A stretch of 23,233 bases of DNA from DSWT01 sp035415725 (lineage in GTDB: Bacteria; Chloroflexota; Anaerolineae; B4-G1; SLSP01), in assembly GCA_035415725.1 (NCBI GenBank), contig DAOOGN010000073.1, positions 1-23,233 of the forward strand, in the 5' to 3' direction. Positions 21,339 to 23,233 of this stretch are shown here, one piece after another; position 1 is the first letter of the stretch, and each line of letters opens with the position of its first letter. The notes below the pieces were generated by a model that saw nothing but the letters and a program-made list of their open reading frames with translations, searched no databases and was not told the origin of the DNA. A program made the position numbers and the translations under genes.

Positions 21339-22268
21339 ATGAATACTGAGGTAATAGAAAGCAGCCTGCCGCGTACTATCAGCGAAGCAAGTGAATTATA
21401 CCGAACCAGAATTCATATCGGGTATACAAAAACTTGCGACTGTCCTCCTAATCATTTGAACTGCATGACTGCTAAAGAGTGGATAAGAAGTCAACTTGGT
21501 GTTTGGCAATTTAACTACGAAGGACGCGATATCCGAGACAAAAATTTGCACCCGGCTACTTTTCCTATCTCATTAGCGAGAAGGATAATCGAGCTATTCA
21601 CTCACGCCGGGGAGTTGGTGGTTGATCCTTTTGTTGGTAGTGGCACAACTCTTGTCGCCGCACAAGATTTGAATCGCAATGCAGTTGGTTTTGACTTACA
21701 AGAAACATATATAAAACTATGTCAAGAGCGTCTGGCTAGTAATAATTTTTTCAACCAAGCGCAACAAATAGCGATACAAGATGATGCTTTACACATAGAC
21801 CACTATTTAGAACCTGAAACCGTCAAGTTAATTTGGACTTCACCCCCATACGCTAATCTGCTCAACCGAAAGCGGAAAAACAAGTCACGCCGAGGTGATG
21901 AACGTAAGAATGAACAGTTTGGCAAGGTAGAACAGTATTCACAAGACCCCCGTGATTTAGGAACAATGCCACTTGAGGAATACACAACAGCAATGGGGGA
22001 TATTTACGAACGCTTACTGCCACTCTTGCAACCCAAAGGACACTGTGTTATCAATGTGCCTGATATGTGGTGGGAGAATCAAAGAATTACAATTCACGTC
22101 GCGCTTATTGAAGAATTGCGCAAACGAGGATATGAACTGAGAAATACCATTATTTGGGACCGCACCAATATTGTAAACCGTATAGGTATTTTTGGTTGGC
22201 CGTCAAATTACATAACAATGGGGACAACTTTTGAATACTTGTTGGATTTTTGGCGTCCACCGAATTAA
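21339..22268 (+). CDS. Type II DNA amino-methyltransferase (N4-cytosine or N6-adenine)
   Basis: This protein transfers methyl from AdoMet to the exocyclic amino group of a base in its target site, protecting DNA from the partner nuclease. Motif X (NLHPATFP, about 69-76), motif I (DPFVGSGTT, 96-104), motif II (GFDL) and motif III (DDALHI) come before catalytic motif IV (TSPPY, 167-171). This is the gamma-like order. The TSPPY form is usual in N4-cytosine enzymes, which fits an MvaI/BcnI-type partner. The 309-residue length is typical of a complete enzyme. GGAGAA precedes the ATG. Base composition is much more AT-rich than in genes left of 20 kb. The nuclease gene follows after 6 nt, so they form one unit. 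Confidence 0.9.
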   Translation: MNTEVIESSLPRTISEASELYRTRIHIGYTKTCDCPPNHLNCMTAKEWIRSQLGVWQFNYEGRDIRDKNLHPATFPISLARRIIELFTHAGELVVDPFVGSGTTLVAAQDLNRNAVGFDLQETYIKLCQERLASNNFFNQAQQIAIQDDALHIDHYLEPETVKLIWTSPPYANLLNRKRKNKSRRGDERKNEQFGKVEQYSQDPRDLGTMPLEEYTTAMGDIYERLLPLLQPKGHCVINVPDMWWENQRITIHVALIEELRKRGYELRNTIIWDRTNIVNRIGIFGWPSNYITMGTTFEYLLDFWRPPN

Positions 22269-22274
22269 CCAGTT

Positions 22275-23153
22275 ATGCGTAAGAAATTTGCTGTACAACA
22301 ATATCAACAATTACACTTGATAGGTGAAGAGCAAGTTCCCTATGTTGTTGCTCAAAGGAAAGGTGATACCTTGAAAGTTTATACGAAAGATTCTCTCATC
22401 GAAGAATTGAAGAAAATACGCGATATGGGGTGGATACTCAATGCTAGGCCAGGAAACTCGGGTGGCGTTGGGAATACATTGGAAGATTTACTTGGCATTG
22501 AAGAGAACAACTTGCCGATACCTAACGCTGCTGAATGGGAATTGAAATGCCAAAGGGCAAATACCACTTCGCTGATGACACTTTTTCACATGGAACCCTC
22601 GCCACGCGCTTTGAGGTTTGTTCCACGAGTGTTCCTACCTCTCTATGGCTGGCAACATCAAGAAGCTGGTGGTCAGTATGGAACAGAAGAATTGAGTTTC
22701 CGACAAACAATTAGCGGAAATCAGAGAAGTGATCGCGGCTTTGTGGTGGTGGTAGATCGTTCTCAAAGCAAAGTGCTCATCTCATTTGATGCAGGCACAG
22801 TTGATCCGAGACATAAAGAATGGCTGGAATCTGTAGCTGCACGGGTGGGATTGGGGGAATTAGACCCACAACCCTATTGGGGCTTTGATGATTTGCGTAA
22901 CAAAGCCGGTACAAAGTTATTGAACTGTTTTTATGTGCAAGCCGAAACGAAACGAGAAGAAGGGCAAGAATTCTTCCGCTATTCCAACATTATGATACTT
23001 CAAGGCTTCAATATCAATGGCTTATTGTCAGGTATCGAACAAGGCTACGTTTATGTAGATTTTGACGCACGCACGGGCCATAATCACGGCACAAAGTTCA
23101 GATTGCGCCAAAATCAATTTCCGTTGTTGTACAGTCAGAGAACAGAAATTTAG
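22275..23153 (+). CDS. MvaI/BcnI-family type II restriction endonuclease
   Basis: The 292-residue product matches the MvaI/BcnI restriction endonuclease family across most of its length. GGVGNTLEDLLGIEENNLPIP (63-83, with E70/D71) leads into the ExK of WELK (E89, K91). PSPRALRFVP, LPLYGW, SFRQTI, PQPYWGFDDL and AGTKLLNCFY follow, and DFDARTGHNHGTKFRLRQ (262-279) carries the conserved histidines 269 and 271. Known members are monomers that cut CCWGG or CCSGG; the exact site here cannot be read from sequence. It starts 6 nt after the methyltransferase stop with no clear Shine-Dalgarno, so translational coupling is likely. All catalytic positions look intact, so it is probably active. Confidence 0.9.
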   Translation: MRKKFAVQQYQQLHLIGEEQVPYVVAQRKGDTLKVYTKDSLIEELKKIRDMGWILNARPGNSGGVGNTLEDLLGIEENNLPIPNAAEWELKCQRANTTSLMTLFHMEPSPRALRFVPRVFLPLYGWQHQEAGGQYGTEELSFRQTISGNQRSDRGFVVVVDRSQSKVLISFDAGTVDPRHKEWLESVAARVGLGELDPQPYWGFDDLRNKAGTKLLNCFYVQAETKREEGQEFFRYSNIMILQGFNINGLLSGIEQGYVYVDFDARTGHNHGTKFRLRQNQFPLLYSQRTEI

Positions 23154-23233
23154 CAAAACACATACAAAAACACCGCCTACTGATGAATGCCGTTGTCAAG
23201 GGGGAGAACCTTAAAATGCTCCAATTCGTGGGT
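23154..23233 (+). other. Window end after the nuclease gene
   Basis: These 80 nt hold no recognisable attC R'' box (the nearest, GCCTACT, does not fit). An ATG at 23216 follows a GGGGGAGA run by about 9 nt and may open another gene that continues past the edge. The second cassette, if it is one, therefore extends beyond the window. Confidence 0.3.

Noticed and set aside
23154..23233. A closing attC site after the nuclease gene
   Set aside because: GCCTACT is the nearest match and breaks the RYYYAAC rule; no paired arm is visible before the window ends.

Overview
The window reads as ordinary bacterial chromosome (about 60% GC by eye over most of its length) followed by a laterally acquired right end. 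The best guess for the host is Chloroflexota (Anaerolineae-like). This is an inference from the mix of DUF362, DUF4349, LysM/M23 and BNR-type secreted proteins and from a short YLP-hydrophobic motif in two secreted proteins. No rRNA, tRNA or CRISPR array was seen.

Left part (1-9.9 kb). guaB (IMP dehydrogenase) stands alone on the plus strand with its own promoter and a Shine-Dalgarno that fixes the start. It faces a long minus-strand gene series across a junction packed with three strong hairpins. In transcription order that series is xseB, a membrane GAF/PAS histidine kinase, a DUF192 protein, a LysM/M23 cell-wall hydrolase, birA, and, after a gap with its own candidate promoter, a metallophosphoesterase and a DUF4349 lipoprotein. 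The four genes from the kinase to birA overlap or are 15-23 nt apart.

Middle (9.9-14.4 kb). A membrane-anchored class-A-beta-lactamase-like protein appears to have lost its catalytic serine. It is followed by a very clear ydaO/yuaA-type cyclic-di-AMP riboswitch with an intrinsic terminator, which sits in the leader of two tandem, closely related DUF362 genes. This riboswitch-DUF362 pairing is one of the two most interesting things here.

14.4-19.7 kb. Two paralogous small acidic proteins with a ribbon-helix-helix-like core and a coiled-coil tail lie behind a near-consensus promoter studded with ATTAC/GTAAT palindromes. Next comes a 1350-residue secreted protein with Asp-box repeats, a jelly-roll segment and 14 further propeller-like repeats. 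A 74-bp element is present as a direct repeat on either side of this block (71 of 74 positions identical).

Right end (20.1 kb to the end). A 130-bp integron attC site (21118-21247) follows a secreted fibronectin-III-like gene. The same GTTGGGCG core occurs just upstream of that gene at 20119, so the gene sits in a recognisable 1.1-kb integron cassette. Beyond it, in clearly AT-richer DNA, lies a type II restriction-modification pair: an amino-methyltransferase with a TSPPY motif and an MvaI/BcnI-family endonuclease. No integron integrase is in the window, so this is either a cluster of attC sites lacking an integrase or the edge of an integron whose integrase lies outside.
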